Shown here: one piece after another, positions 1 to 9,533 of the stretch
Position numbering within the stretch: position 1 is the stretch's first letter
How the letters are laid out: the number at the start of each line of letters is the position of its first letter
Assembly (NCBI GenBank): GCA_029213165.1
Contig: JARGNO010000046.1
Span: forward strand, 1-32,485
From: Minwuia sp.
GTDB lineage: Bacteria > Pseudomonadota > Alphaproteobacteria > Minwuiales > Minwuiaceae
Direction: 5' to 3'
DNA: 32,485 nucleotides
Program-made: the position numbers and the translations under genes
The notes under the pieces: generated by a model
Database searches by the model: none
What the model was told of the DNA's origin: nothing
What the model saw: the letters and a program-made list of their open reading frames with translations, nothing else

Positions 1-444
1 GAGGTGCAGGTCGTTCAGGCCGAAGTAAACCGATTGGACGCCATCCAGCGCCGCGATCTGTTTCAACGCTTCTGCGGAGGCCACGGTCTCGATCAGCGGC
101 ACCAGCGGCAACCGTCCGGCGAGGGCATCGCACATGGCCGCAACATCTGCGGTGCTGCGGATCATCGGCAGCATGACCTGCTGCACACCCGCGGCCAGGA
201 CCCCTGCAAGCTGTTCCGGGCCCAGGTCCGGCCAGGGGTCGGTACGGACCAGAATATGGGTATCTGGAAAGGCGTCGCGGTAGCGCCCGATGTCAGCCAT
301 CGACTGGGTGCTGATCCAGGTGCCACTGCCCTGACGCGCCTGCTTGCCGGCACGTTCCAGATCCAGGAACAGCCGGTCGACGCCGGCGTCATGTGCGGCC
401 CGCGCCATCTCCAGCGATTCCGGGATGAGCATCAGATGCATCAT
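1..444 (-). CDS. HpcH/HpaI-type aldolase/citrate lyase family protein (3' part missing)
   Basis: This is the N-terminal 148 codons of a TIM-barrel enzyme; the gene runs off the left edge. It starts with MMHLMLIPESLEMARAA, has a strand-plus-acid segment DRLFLDLERAGK near residue 25, a LVRTDPW strand near 65, LVPLIETVAS near 117 and FGLNDLHL at the edge. This layout is typical of HpcH/HpaI aldolases, which cleave or form C-C bonds at 2-keto acids with a divalent metal. The start codon overlaps the stop of the CBS-aminotransferase gene (ATGA), so translation is probably coupled. Proteins of this subfamily commonly sit in surface-polysaccharide clusters (family knowledge), which fits the neighbours. 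The natural substrate is unknown; a role in making or salvaging a modified sugar is inference. The frame is open throughout, and no full-length claim is possible. Confidence 0.8.
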   Translation of the reverse strand, partial: MMHLMLIPESLEMARAAHDAGVDRLFLDLERAGKQARQGSGTWISTQSMADIGRYRDAFPDTHILVRTDPWPDLGPEQLAGVLAAGVQQVMLPMIRSTADVAAMCDALAGRLPLVPLIETVASAEALKQIAALDGVQSVYFGLNDLHL

Positions 445-1922
445 GCGTCGAGCACCTGGCGCAGGGCGGCAATGACGCGATCCTGGTCTGCCTCCGACAT
501 GCCAGTGCCGGAAGGCAGGCAAAGCCCGGTCAGGAACAGCCGGTCACTGACCGATTGTTGCTCGTCGTGGGCGTAATAGGGGGCGTCCTGAAACAGCGGC
601 TGCATGTGCATCGGTTTCCAGACAGGCCGGGTCTCGATCTCGTGCTGCTGCAGCCGCCGCATGATGGCATAGGGGTGCAGGCCGATGGCGTCAGGATCAA
701 AGGTGCAGACGGAGAGCCAGCGGTTGCTGCGGCTCCAGTTCGGTTCCGGCATCCAGTCCAGGCCGGGCACATCGTGCAGCCCGTTGCGATAGCGCTCGAA
801 GATGGCCCGGCGCTGCTCCACCCGATCCGGCAGCAATCGGAGCTGCCCCCGGCCGATACCGGCCAGCACGTTGGAGAGGCGGTAGTTGTAGGCCATCTCA
901 CTGTGCTGATAATGCGCCGCCGGGTCGCGACCCTGTGTTGCCAGCCAGCGGGCACGTTCCAGTGCCTCCAGGTCGTCGCTGACCAGTGCCCCGCCGCCCG
1001 AAGTCGTGATGATCTTGTTGCCGTTGAAGGAATAGATGCCAAAGCGGGCGAAGGTGCCACTGGCCTTGCCCCGACAGGTCGCGCCGAGGCTTTCGGCGGC
1101 ATCCTCGATCAGGGGCACGTCATGGGCGGCGCAGATCCGACCGATGGCGTCATAGTCGGCGCTCTGCCCGTAGATGTTTACGCAGATCACGGCCTTCGGC
1201 AGCCGACCTTGCCGGTGTGCATCCTGCAGCGCCCGCTCCAGCGCGTCGGGGCTCATGTTCCAGCTTTCCGGTTCGCTGTCGATGAAGACCGGACTGGCGC
1301 CCTGGTACAGGATCGGATTGCAACTGGCGACGAAGGTCAGGCTGGAGCAGAAGACCGTATCGCCCGGCCCTACGTCGAGCAGCCGCAGCGCCAGGTGGAT
1401 CGCCGCGGTCCCGGAACTCAGTGCCACGGCGCCTCCAGCCCCTACCAGCTCTGCCAGTTCCCGCTCGAAGGAGTCCACATGCGGGCCGACAGGCGCGATC
1501 CAGTTGGTGTCGAACGCTTCGACGACCAGTTCACGCTCCTCCTCCCCCATGTGCGGGGCGGAGAGCAGGATCGGCGCCTCCATGCGTGACAGGTGGTACA
1601 GGCCGACTGGTCTTCCGGTCGCGTCCACGATGGGCAGGTGGATCAGCTTTCGGGCGGTCATGAGCTGGCGTGCCGCCGCGCGGGAAGTGCCCTCCGGCGC
1701 GGTCATCGGTACCACCGGCGTCATCCCCGACAATGCCTGGTCCAGGTTGTCGTGTGCCATGATCACCCGTCGGATATCGCCGTCGGTCACGACCCGGATC
1801 AGACTGTCAGTCGCATCGACAAGCAGAAGGCACCCGAGTCCCCCGGTATCCAGCCGCTGCAGGGCTTCGCGGACCGGTGTTTCCGGTCGGACCAGCAGCT
1901 TCCCGATATCCCTGATCATCAT
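441..1922 (-). CDS. CBS-domain pair fused to a DegT/DnrJ/EryC1/StrS (PglE/EpsN-like) sugar aminotransferase
   Basis: The predicted protein has 493 residues. Residues 1-120 form two CBS motifs (VVTDGDIRR near 45; the second ends near SRMEAP), of the kind found in front of sugar nucleotidyltransferases in nonulosonate clusters. From about residue 125 a PLP-dependent type I aminotransferase of the DegT family follows: SAPHMGEEE, the TNWIAPVGP signature shared with PglE/EpsN enzymes, the ALSSGTAAIH cofactor loop, PLIEDAAESLGA, and the lysine in SFNGNKIITTSGG that should bind PLP. Such enzymes aminate a nucleotide-linked 4-keto-6-deoxy sugar on the way to bacillosamine-like sugars. An in-frame extension to 2000 exists, but ATG 1922 is chosen: it overlaps the upstream stop by four bases, follows GGAG, and begins the CBS domain directly. 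The CBS part may sense a nucleotide; this is inference. Confidence 0.9.
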   Translation of the reverse strand: MMIRDIGKLLVRPETPVREALQRLDTGGLGCLLLVDATDSLIRVVTDGDIRRVIMAHDNLDQALSGMTPVVPMTAPEGTSRAAARQLMTARKLIHLPIVDATGRPVGLYHLSRMEAPILLSAPHMGEEERELVVEAFDTNWIAPVGPHVDSFERELAELVGAGGAVALSSGTAAIHLALRLLDVGPGDTVFCSSLTFVASCNPILYQGASPVFIDSEPESWNMSPDALERALQDAHRQGRLPKAVICVNIYGQSADYDAIGRICAAHDVPLIEDAAESLGATCRGKASGTFARFGIYSFNGNKIITTSGGGALVSDDLEALERARWLATQGRDPAAHYQHSEMAYNYRLSNVLAGIGRGQLRLLPDRVEQRRAIFERYRNGLHDVPGLDWMPEPNWSRSNRWLSVCTFDPDAIGLHPYAIMRRLQQHEIETRPVWKPMHMQPLFQDAPYYAHDEQQSVSDRLFLTGLCLPSGTGMSEADQDRVIAALRQVLDA

Positions 1923-3172
1923 GCCCGCTTCTCCGGATGACCGTGACGCACACAGGTGATGACCAGTGTCGCGACCAGAATGAACATGCAGATCCACCAT
2001 CCCAGCCAGATCGAATGTGCCGCACCGAACGCACCAAGCCCCATGGCGATCAGCGCTGTTGCCGCTGCGCGCTGGCGATTGGGCAGACGCAGGGCGCCAA
2101 GATGAAGTGCGGTGATCATCATGACCATCGCCAGGGCGCCGAGAAGGCCGATATCCTGCCAGACCTGCGCAAAGATCGAATGCGGATGCCAGAGGTGATC
2201 CAGCCTGTAATAGTCACCCGGCCCCGTGTAGGTCGCGTTCAGCCGCTCGAACTCCAGCCCATGTCCCAGAATCGGGTGATCGCGGACAGTATCGACGACT
2301 GCGGCCCAGATCTCGAAGCGTTCCAGCAGCTTGTACTCCAGCAGATTGGAGCCATCGATGCTGGCGAGCAGCACCGAGTTGATGGCCGGAAAGGCCAGCG
2401 GTGACAACAGCGTGAAACCGGCGGTCAGGACGAGCATGACCAGCACTCCGGACTGTCGCGCCAGGTGACAGAACGCATAGACCAGAATGCCGATGACGCC
2501 GATCAGTTGCGAGGTCTCGCTGATGGTCATGAAGGAGAACGCGAGGATCAGCATCAGCGCCAGCGGGAACATCCAGCCGGGGCGAAGGACCGTCATCAGG
2601 CTGGCGACCGCCAGGGTCATGACAACCCAGAAATCGTTGAACCGCGCCATGAACAGGTCCGGTGTCAGCGTCAATGCGGTCGTCAGCAGTCCATCCGGTG
2701 TGTCGAGATTGCGGGAGAAGACAGTCCTGATCCGCAGCAACAGGTGGTCGCTGAACAGATCGAAAAGGGCGATGGCGATACCGACGGCAATGCCTGCGGA
2801 GATGCCCCGGATGACCAGTCTGCGCGCGCCGGGGATCGTCAACGCCAGCAGCACGAGGGGAATGCCGGTGACGATGGCGATGGCGCTGCGGATCGCGAGT
2901 TCCTGCATGCGTGCGGCCTGGTCCGGCAGCGCGGACCAGAGCGGGCTCAACAGTCCCAGGACCATGACCGCCACCAGCCCGCCAAGCCCCAGCCTGACGG
3001 CCCGCTGTGAAAGTGCATTCGCGACCGCACCCCGATGTGTCAGCAGCCATGGCAGGGACAGGATCGCCGCTGCACCCGCAACCCAGGCGATGCCCCGGTC
3101 GGCCACGAATGCGAGCCAGGGTATCAGGAAAGCCGAAAGGCCGAGGCCCGTCAGGGCGAGAGAACGGTTCAT
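1919..3172 (-). CDS. O-antigen ligase / Wzy-type polysaccharide polymerase-like membrane protein
   Basis: The 417-residue protein is highly hydrophobic, with roughly ten to twelve membrane segments. A large extracytoplasmic loop carries RFEIWAAVVDTVRDHPILGHG followed by HPHSIFAQVWQDIGLLGA, the arrangement typical of the Wzy_C/O-antigen ligase family, which transfers or polymerises undecaprenyl-linked glycans at the periplasmic face of the inner membrane. Ligase (WaaL) and polymerase (Wzy) cannot be told apart here. It lies 9 bases after the thioesterase gene and its stop overlaps the aminotransferase start by four bases, so it is the second gene of a coupled operon. Its ribosome binding site is weak, consistent with coupling. 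Family is confident; acceptor and glycan are unknown. Confidence 0.85.
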   Translation of the reverse strand: MNRSLALTGLGLSAFLIPWLAFVADRGIAWVAGAAAILSLPWLLTHRGAVANALSQRAVRLGLGGLVAVMVLGLLSPLWSALPDQAARMQELAIRSAIAIVTGIPLVLLALTIPGARRLVIRGISAGIAVGIAIALFDLFSDHLLLRIRTVFSRNLDTPDGLLTTALTLTPDLFMARFNDFWVVMTLAVASLMTVLRPGWMFPLALMLILAFSFMTISETSQLIGVIGILVYAFCHLARQSGVLVMLVLTAGFTLLSPLAFPAINSVLLASIDGSNLLEYKLLERFEIWAAVVDTVRDHPILGHGLEFERLNATYTGPGDYYRLDHLWHPHSIFAQVWQDIGLLGALAMVMMITALHLGALRLPNRQRAAATALIAMGLGAFGAAHSIWLGWWICMFILVATLVITCVRHGHPEKRA

Positions 3173-3181
3173 GATGCCGCT

Positions 3182-3604
3182 TCAGGACTCGGGGGGCAGG
3201 GCATAGGTCCCGGTCACATGTGCAACCGGATCTGCCATGCCTTCGGAGAACAGCGATACGTCACCGACCGCCAGGCGGCGGCCCAGTTTCAGCAGCCGCA
3301 CCTCCGCAATGATATCCGCCGGGGTTGGCAGACGCAGGAAGTTCATCGTGATGGAGGTGGTGACGGATTGGGTCTTCGGCCCAACCATGGCCATGACCGC
3401 AACGTAGAGGCCGACATCCGCCATCCAGAACAGCGTGGGGCCTGAGACCGTGCCGCCGGGACGCAGATGAGACTCGTTCACCGGCATCCGCAGCCGTGCC
3501 GTCATGTCGCCCGCCTGCTCGATCACCATGCCCAGATGGCTGGACTGCGGGAACTCCCGCGCCAGCAGGTCCGTCAGTTCATCGGGTGTCATAACGGCGA
3601 CCAT
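3182..3604 (-). CDS. PaaI/YdiI-like hotdog-fold acyl-CoA thioesterase
   Basis: The protein has 140 residues, the normal size for a single hotdog domain. Visible family features are the ESHLRPGGTVSGPTLFWMADVG segment around residues 45-66, where the central helix and active-site turn lie, then SVTTSITMNFLRLP and the strand DIIAEVRLLKLGRRLAVGDV. These proteins hydrolyse acyl-CoA thioesters in the cytoplasm. The usual catalytic acid in the central helix is represented by the Asp of WMADVG. ATG 3604 is preferred because GGAG lies nine bases upstream; an internal Met at codon 5 is the alternative. It is the first gene of the surface-glycan operon (9 bases to the next gene) and divergent from mnmA. 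Its link to glycan synthesis is not obvious and it may just share the promoter. Confidence 0.85.
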   Translation of the reverse strand: MVAVMTPDELTDLLAREFPQSSHLGMVIEQAGDMTARLRMPVNESHLRPGGTVSGPTLFWMADVGLYVAVMAMVGPKTQSVTTSITMNFLRLPTPADIIAEVRLLKLGRRLAVGDVSLFSEGMADPVAHVTGTYALPPES

Positions 3605-3702
3605 GGGCCAGATCTCCGGCGATGTGAGCGTGTCATGCTGACTTGCCCGAGGGGGCAGGACCAGTCAAGCGCAACGGCTTCACCGTGATCTGTGGTCGCG
3701 GT

Positions 3703-3740
3703 GGTTTCACGAAGCGTCGAAACCGCCTATATGCAGCGCC
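3703..3740 (+). promoter_or_regulatory. Candidate mnmA promoter with small inverted repeat; possible leaderless start
   Basis: GGTTTC (3703-3708) and GAAACC (3719-3724) form a 6-base inverted repeat, followed by the -10-like TATATG at 3728-3733, only seven bases before the mnmA ATG at 3741. No Shine-Dalgarno sequence precedes that ATG. A transcript starting at the usual distance from this -10 would begin at or next to the ATG, giving a leaderless mRNA. The -35 match (TTTCAC at 3705-3710) is poor, so the call is tentative. Confidence 0.3.
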
Positions 3741-4880
3741 ATGCAGCTGGATCTGAACATTGCGAAGCCGCGTGCGGAAACCCGTGTGGTGGTTGCCATG
3801 TCCGGGGGCGTCGACTCCTCGGTCACCGCAGCGATGGTCAAGGCCGCTGGCTATGACACGGTCGGCATCACGCTGCAGCTCTACGACCATGGCGCAGCGG
3901 TGGAGCGGAAGGGGGCCTGTTGCGCCGGGCAGGACATCCTGGACGCGCAGCGCGTCGCTGACCGGATCGGCATCCCGCATTACGTGCTGGACTACGAGAG
4001 CCGGTTCCGTGATGCGGTGATCGACGATTTCGCCGACAGCTACCTGCGCGGCGAGACCCCGGTTCCCTGCATCCGCTGCAACCAGACGGTCAAGTTCCGC
4101 GATCTGTTGCAGACGGCGCGTGATCTGGGCGCGGACGCCCTGGCCACCGGGCACTATGTCCGGCGCGTTCAGGGCAGAGGCGGAGCCGAGTTGCGGGCGG
4201 CGGTCGATGACAGCCGTGACCAGAGCTATTTCCTGTTCGCCACCACGGCGGAGCAGCTTGAATTCCTGCGCTTTCCACTGGGCGACCTGCCGAAGTCAGA
4301 GGTCCGGCAACTCGCAGAGGCGTTCGACCTGCCCGTGGCCGCGAAGCCCGACAGTCAGGATATCTGCTTCGTGCCCAATGGCGACTATCGCCGCGTGATC
4401 GAGAAACTGCGCCCCGACGCGCGCGTGCCCGGCAACATCGTTGATCTCTCCGGGGTGGTTCTGGGACAGCACGACGGAATCATTGGCTACACCATCGGCC
4501 AGCGGAAAGGCCTGGGTCTGGGCGGAGAGACCGGTGGCCATACCGAACCGCGTTTCGTTGTCCGTCTGGACCCTGCCAGAGCGGAGGTCGTTGTTGGCCC
4601 ACGTGAGGCACTGGCCTGCGCCAGCCTGACAGTGAATGAGCTCAACTGGCTGGGGGACGAGCCGCTGGTTGCGGAGGGCAAGGCTGTCATGGCCCGTATC
4701 CGCAATACGGCGGCCGCTGTACCGGGGCGGTTGATCCCGGCGGGGAACGGCATGGCGACAATGCTGTTCGCTGCGCCGGAATTCGGTGTCTCGCCAGGTC
4801 AGGCCTGTGTCTTCTACGATGGTGACCGGGTGCTGGGTGGCGGTTGGATCGTGGAGGCGCAGAGCGCCATCGCGGCGTGA
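3741..4880 (+). CDS. mnmA: tRNA-specific 2-thiouridylase MnmA
   Basis: The 379-residue protein is the normal length for MnmA, which activates U34 of tRNA-Lys, -Glu and -Gln with ATP and inserts sulfur delivered by a persulfide relay. The PP-loop SGGVDSS is at residues 21-27. The catalytic cysteine pair is visible as Cys113 in IRCNQTVKF and Cys209 in SQDICFV, matching the Cys102/Cys199 pair of the E. coli enzyme. ATGHY (134-138) and DQSYFLF (160-166) are further family motifs, and a C-terminal beta-barrel follows the [10 protein letters not shown] segment. The start at 3741 gives the expected N-terminus but has no recognisable ribosome binding site. It is divergent from the glycan operon and 48 bases from the next gene. 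Identification is secure. Confidence 0.97.
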   Translation: MQLDLNIAKPRAETRVVVAMSGGVDSSVTAAMVKAAGYDTVGITLQLYDHGAAVERKGACCAGQDILDAQRVADRIGIPHYVLDYESRFRDAVIDDFADSYLRGETPVPCIRCNQTVKFRDLLQTARDLGADALATGHYVRRVQGRGGAELRAAVDDSRDQSYFLFATTAEQLEFLRFPLGDLPKSEVRQLAEAFDLPVAAKPDSQDICFVPNGDYRRVIEKLRPDARVPGNIVDLSGVVLGQHDGIIGYTIGQRKGLGLGGETGGHTEPRFVVRLDPARAEVVVGPREALACASLTVNELNWLGDEPLVAEGKAVMARIRNTAAAVPGRLIPAGNGMATMLFAAPEFGVSPGQACVFYDGDRVLGGGWIVEAQSAIAA

Positions 4881-4928
4881 AACCCTGCCACGTCAGCGGC
4901 TGGGAAGGGGCCGGGGAGGGAGCGTGAA

Positions 4929-5735
4929 ATGTCCGTGCCGATTGCGTTCGACAGTCTGAAGACCATGAACCTGCAAGCAGTACGCGCGGCGATCCGCAGC
5001 GGACGCTACACCGGGCATACGGCCGGACTGGCCCCCGGCAGGCTGCAGACGAACCTGGCGATCCTGCCGGGCAACATGGCGCAGGACTTCCGTGAATTCT
5101 GCATGCGGAATCCCCGGCCCTGTCCACTTGTCGGCATGACGGGACCTGGTGACCCGAGGATGGTTTCACTGGGCGATATCGACCTGCGCAGTGACGTTCC
5201 CGCCTACAATATCTATCGCAACGGCGAACTGGCGGAGACCGTCTTCGATATTCACGATCACTGGCGGCAGGATCTGGTGGGCTTTGCGCTCGGCTGCTCC
5301 TTCACTTTCGAACATGCGTTGCGGGATGCGGGCATTCCCATGCACCACATCGATGCGGATCGGACGGTGCCGATGTACCGGACCAGCATTCCGACGGAGG
5401 CGGTCGGACCATTTGGTGGTGGCATGGTCGTCTCCATGCGCTGGATCGCGCCGGATCGGGTCGCGGATGCGCAGCGGATCACGTCAGCCTTCACCTGGGC
5501 GCACGGGGCACCAATCCATGTGGGCGATCCGGCTGGCATTGGCATCACCGACCTGAATGTGCCGGACTGGGGCGACCCACCTTGCGGGCCGGAGGGGGTG
5601 GCAGTCTTCTGGGCCTGCGGCGTGACCCCGCAGAATGCATTGACTGATGCACGACCGGATATGTGCATCACCCATACACCGGGCCGGATGCTGATTGCTG
5701 ATCTTGATGACCGGACAGATGCTGTCCTGAACTGA
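4929..5735 (+). CDS. DUF1445 family protein: putative hydro-lyase / D-glutamate cyclase
   Basis: The protein has 268 residues, typical for the family that includes Bacillus YcsI and the catalytic part of mammalian D-glutamate cyclase, which turns D-glutamate into 5-oxo-D-proline. Recognisable family segments are [15 protein letters not shown] near 19, LQTNLAILP near 40, [17 protein letters not shown] near 57, [13 protein letters not shown] near 124, the [17 protein letters not shown] stretch near 158, GDPAGIGI near 199 and [12 protein letters not shown] near 225. A purine-rich GGGGAGGGAG lies just before the ATG. Bacterial members are usually annotated only as putative hydro-lyase and few have been tested. 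The downstream fused oxoprolinase-like gene supports a role in the glutamate/5-oxoproline cycle; this is inference from context. Confidence 0.88.
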   Translation: MSVPIAFDSLKTMNLQAVRAAIRSGRYTGHTAGLAPGRLQTNLAILPGNMAQDFREFCMRNPRPCPLVGMTGPGDPRMVSLGDIDLRSDVPAYNIYRNGELAETVFDIHDHWRQDLVGFALGCSFTFEHALRDAGIPMHHIDADRTVPMYRTSIPTEAVGPFGGGMVVSMRWIAPDRVADAQRITSAFTWAHGAPIHVGDPAGIGITDLNVPDWGDPPCGPEGVAVFWACGVTPQNALTDARPDMCITHTPGRMLIADLDDRTDAVLN

Positions 5736-5840
5736 CGTATCAGCAGCATGGGGCACCTGTCTGGTGTGATTCGCTTTTTCGCCGACGACGGTCACCTGAC
5801 GATGGCGCCAGACATCATGCCATAGGGCGGTCGGGGCAAT

Positions 5841-5868
5841 TTGATCCCATCAGGCAGACATGTATGGT
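5841..5868 (+). promoter_or_regulatory. Candidate sigma70-type promoter for the oxoprolinase-like gene
   Basis: TTGATC (5841-5846) and TATGGT (5863-5868) are spaced by 16 bases in the 188-base gap after the DUF1445 gene. Each box matches consensus at four of six positions. The expected start near 5875 would exclude the earliest in-frame ATG at 5864 and fits translation from 5924. No terminator is visible in the gap, so read-through from the DUF1445 gene is also possible. Confidence 0.3.
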
Positions 5869-5923
5869 CCGGAACAGGCGTGCGGCATCTATGGTGGTCG
5901 CGCTGATGAGGGAGATGAGTTCC

Positions 5924-8900
5924 ATGTGGCAGTTCTGGGTCGATCGAGGTGGGACCTTCACCGATATCGTCGGGCGTCGCCCGGACGGATCGGTGGTGAC
6001 GCACAAGGTCCTGTCGGAGAATCCGGAACGCTACCGTGATGCAGCCGTGCAGGGCATTCGCGACCTGCTGGGTCTTGGCCCGGATGATCCCATCCCCTCC
6101 GACCGGATCGAGGCGGTGAAGATGGGCACGACCGTCGCCACCAATGCATTGCTGGAGCGGAAGGGCGACCAGTGCCTGTTTGTCACCAACCGCGGGTTCC
6201 GCGATGTGCTGCGCATTGGCTACCAGAACCGCCCCAACCTGTTCGCGCTGAACATCGAACTGCCGGAGATGCTGTACGACAGCGTGATCGAAGTGCCGGG
6301 GCGCGTCGATGCGGCAGGTGCGGAACTTGAGGCGCTGGACCTGAGTGCCGCACGGCAGGGCCTGCAGGCGGCATTTGATGACGGCATCCGAGCGGCGGCC
6401 ATCGTCTTCATGCACGGTTACCGCTATCCGGCACATGAGAAGGCCGTGGCCGATCTGGCGCGGGAGATCGGTTTCACCCAGGTGTCCACCAGTCATGAGA
6501 CCAGCCCGCTGATGAAGATCGTCAGCCGCGGCGACACCACCGTTGTCGATGCCTACCTGTCGCCGATCCTGCGCCGTTATGTCGATCAGGTGGCCGGTGA
6601 GCTTGGCGACGTGCGGCTGATGTTCATGCAGTCGAACGGCGGCCTGACCGACGCCAACCTGTTCCAGGGCAAGGACGCGATCCTGTCCGGCCCGGCAGGC
6701 GGAGTTGTCGGCATGGTCCGCACGGCGGAGATGGCGGGCTTCGGCAAGGTCATCGGCTTTGACATGGGCGGCACCTCCACCGACGTCTCCCACTATGACG
6801 GCACCTTCGAGCGTGCCTTCGAGACCAATGTCGCCGGTGTCCGGATGCGTGCGCCGATGATGCTGATCCACACTGTCGCGGCGGGTGGTGGCTCGATCCT
6901 GCATTTCGAGGATGGCCGCTATCAGGTCGGTCCGGACTCGGCTGGCGCGAACCCCGGACCAGCCTGTTATCGCAAGGGCGGGCCGCTGGCCGTCACCGAC
7001 TGCAATGTCATGCTGGGCAAGCTGCAGCCGGAGCATTTTCCGCATGTCTTCGGCCCGGATGGTGACGATCCGCTGGACGCCGAGGCGGTTCGCCAGAAGT
7101 TCGGTGAACTGACGGCACGCATCTCGGCGGAAACCGGCGACAGCCGGACACCGGAACAGGTGGCGGCAGGCTTTTTGGAGATCGCGGTCGAGAACATGGC
7201 CAATGCGATCAAGAAGATCTCGATCCAGCGCGGCTATGATGTCTCGAAGTACGTCCTGAACTGCTTTGGCGGGGCAGGGGGACAACATGCCTGTCTGGTC
7301 GCTGACAAGCTTGGCGTCGAGACCGTGCTGCTGCATCCGCATGCCGGTGTGCTGTCTGCCTATGGCATGGGGCTGGCCGACACGCGGGCACTGCGGGAAC
7401 GTGCGGTGGAACTGCCGCTGGACGCTTCAGGCGTGGCGGAGGTGGGCCGCATTCATGACGCGCTGGCCGCAGAGGCCGAGAAGGAACTGCTGGCGCAGGA
7501 GATTTCTGCGGACGTGATCGAGACCCGGCGCGGCGCGCTGGTGCGCTATGACGGCTCCGATACGGCACTCGCCATCGCGTTCGGCAGCCTGGAAGAAACC
7601 AGGCAGGCCTTCGAGACCGCACATCGCCAGCAGTTCGGTTTCACCAGCCCGGAGAAGACCATCATCGTGGAGGCGGCAACGGTCGAGGCCATGGCCCCGG
7701 GTGACGTCATCGACGATCCGGAAAGCGACGGCGTTGCCAATGAGCCGGATCGCATTGCCGAAGTCTCCGCATGGATGGCAGGCAAGGAACACCGTACCGG
7801 CGTCTATGACCGGGAGACGATGCAGCCCGGTGCCACGATCAGTGGCCCGGCGATCGTTCGCGAACCAACATCGACCACCATCATCGAACCGGGCTGGCAG
7901 GCCGAACTGACGGCGAAACGGCATCTCGTCGTCCGCCGTGTCGAGGCGCGCAGCAATGCCCGCGCCATCGGCACCGAGGCTGATCCCGTGATGATGGAGA
8001 TCTTCAACAACCTGTTCATGAACATCGCCGAGCAAATGGGCGTGGTTCTGGAGCGCACCGCCTATTCGGTGAACATCAAGGAACGGCTGGATTTCTCCTG
8101 CGCTGTCTTCGATGCAGGCGGCGAACTGATTGCCAATGCGCCGCACATGCCGGTCCATCTCGGCTCCATGTCCGAATCCATCAAGACAGTGGTGCGGGAG
8201 AACGCGGCGACGATGAAGCCCGGCGACGTCTACATGCTGAACGCGCCCTACAACGGCGGCACCCATCTGCCGGACGTCACCGTGATCGCGCCGGTCTATG
8301 ATGATGCCGGGACGGAAGTGCTGTTCTACACCGCATCACGCGGCCACCACGCCGACATTGGTGGCAAGACGCCGGGTTCAATGCCGCCTGACTCCACGAC
8401 TGTGGAAGAGGAAGGTGTGTTGCTGGACAACGTCTTGCTGGTCGATGGTGGCAAACTGCTTGAACAGGAGACCATCGACCTGCTGAGCTCCGGCAGATAT
8501 CCGGCCCGCAATCCGCACCAGAACATGGCCGATCTGGCCGCGCAGATCGCGGCCTGCGAGAAGGGGGCGCGCGAACTCGGACGCATGGTGGACGACTTCG
8601 GCCTGGACGTGGTGCGCGCCTACATGGGGCACGTGCAGGACAATGCGGAGGAATCCGTGCGTCGCGTCATCGACGTGCTGCACGACGGTGCGTTCAGCTA
8701 TCCGATGGATGATGGCTCCGTCATCCAGGTCAGGGTCAGCATCGACCATGCCGACCGCTCCGCCGTGATCGACTTCACCGGCACCTCGGAGACGCATCCG
8801 ACCAACTACAATGCGCCGACGGCAGTGGCCTATGCGGCCGTGCTCTATGTCTTCCGCTGTCTGGTGGATTCGGAAATACCGCTGAATGGTGGCTGTCTGA

Positions 8901-9508
8901 AGCCGCTGAAGGTGATCATTCCGGAAAAGTCGATGCTGCGTCCGGTCTATCCGGCAGCGGTCGTGGCCGGGAACGTGGAGACCAGCCAGTGCATCACCGA
9001 TTGCCTGTTCGGCGCGCTGGGGGTCATGGCCGCGGCGCAGGGCACGATGAACAACTTCACCTTCGGCAATGAGCGTCACCAGTACTACGAGACCATCTGC
9101 GGCGGGGCAGGGGCCGGGCCGGATTTCGACGGCACCAGCGCAGTGCATACCCACATGACCAACACCCGACTGACCGACCCTGAGGTGCTGGAATTCCGTT
9201 ACCCGGTGATCCTGCAGGATTTCCATGTCCGCAAGGGTTCGGGCGGCAGGGGCGCGCATCGCGGCGGTGACGGCACGGTGCGGCGGATCCTGTTCCGGGA
9301 AGCCATGACCGCCTCCTTCCTCTCCAGCCACCGCAAGGTCGCCCCGTTCGGCCTGAAGGGCGGGGAGGACGGTGACGTGGGCCGCAACTTCGTCGTCCGC
9401 GCCGGTGGCGAGACCGAACAGCGCCCCGGCTGGTCCATCGCCGACCTGAACCCCGGCGACGCCATCATCATCGAAAGCCCGGGAGGTGGTGGTTACGGGG
9501 CGGCGTGA
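5924..9508 (+). CDS. Fused hydantoinase A/B-type ATP-dependent hydrolase (5-oxoprolinase-like)
   Basis: The predicted 1194-residue protein joins both halves of the hydantoinase/oxoprolinase family in one chain, as in eukaryotic 5-oxoprolinase. The HyuA half starts [15 protein letters not shown], continues with [13 protein letters not shown], and has the ATP-binding [11 protein letters not shown] (about residues 280-290) and VAAGGGSI. The HyuB half begins near residue 685 ([12 protein letters not shown]) with [45 protein letters not shown] and the C-terminal [14 protein letters not shown] and ESPGGGGYG. These enzymes open a cyclic amide using ATP: 5-oxoproline, hydantoin or N-methylhydantoin. 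ATG 5924 is chosen from several in-frame starts (5864, 5915) because AGGGAG ends nine bases upstream and the domain begins at once. Substrate is not set by sequence; the upstream DUF1445 gene argues for 5-oxoproline. Confidence 0.93.
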   Translation: MWQFWVDRGGTFTDIVGRRPDGSVVTHKVLSENPERYRDAAVQGIRDLLGLGPDDPIPSDRIEAVKMGTTVATNALLERKGDQCLFVTNRGFRDVLRIGYQNRPNLFALNIELPEMLYDSVIEVPGRVDAAGAELEALDLSAARQGLQAAFDDGIRAAAIVFMHGYRYPAHEKAVADLAREIGFTQVSTSHETSPLMKIVSRGDTTVVDAYLSPILRRYVDQVAGELGDVRLMFMQSNGGLTDANLFQGKDAILSGPAGGVVGMVRTAEMAGFGKVIGFDMGGTSTDVSHYDGTFERAFETNVAGVRMRAPMMLIHTVAAGGGSILHFEDGRYQVGPDSAGANPGPACYRKGGPLAVTDCNVMLGKLQPEHFPHVFGPDGDDPLDAEAVRQKFGELTARISAETGDSRTPEQVAAGFLEIAVENMANAIKKISIQRGYDVSKYVLNCFGGAGGQHACLVADKLGVETVLLHPHAGVLSAYGMGLADTRALRERAVELPLDASGVAEVGRIHDALAAEAEKELLAQEISADVIETRRGALVRYDGSDTALAIAFGSLEETRQAFETAHRQQFGFTSPEKTIIVEAATVEAMAPGDVIDDPESDGVANEPDRIAEVSAWMAGKEHRTGVYDRETMQPGATISGPAIVREPTSTTIIEPGWQAELTAKRHLVVRRVEARSNARAIGTEADPVMMEIFNNLFMNIAEQMGVVLERTAYSVNIKERLDFSCAVFDAGGELIANAPHMPVHLGSMSESIKTVVRENAATMKPGDVYMLNAPYNGGTHLPDVTVIAPVYDDAGTEVLFYTASRGHHADIGGKTPGSMPPDSTTVEEEGVLLDNVLLVDGGKLLEQETIDLLSSGRYPARNPHQNMADLAAQIAACEKGARELGRMVDDFGLDVVRAYMGHVQDNAEESVRRVIDVLHDGAFSYPMDDGSVIQVRVSIDHADRSAVIDFTGTSETHPTNYNAPTAVAYAAVLYVFRCLVDSEIPLNGGCLKPLKVIIPEKSMLRPVYPAAVVAGNVETSQCITDCLFGALGVMAAAQGTMNNFTFGNERHQYYETICGGAGAGPDFDGTSAVHTHMTNTRLTDPEVLEFRYPVILQDFHVRKGSGGRGAHRGGDGTVRRILFREAMTASFLSSHRKVAPFGLKGGEDGDVGRNFVVRAGGETEQRPGWSIADLNPGDAIIIESPGGGGYGAA

Positions 9509-9533
9509 GCGAGAGCTGCCTCAGAACTGGAAT

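Noticed and set aside
555-1589. Long plus-strand open frame opposite the CBS-aminotransferase gene
   Set aside because: It is antisense to a well-supported gene, and its protein has no recognisable domain; GC-rich coding DNA often leaves the opposite frame open.
5792-7342. 516-codon minus-strand open frame opposite the oxoprolinase-like gene
   Set aside because: Same reason: the plus strand carries clear HyuA motifs in this interval, and the minus product is Asp/His/Arg/Gln-rich shadow sequence.
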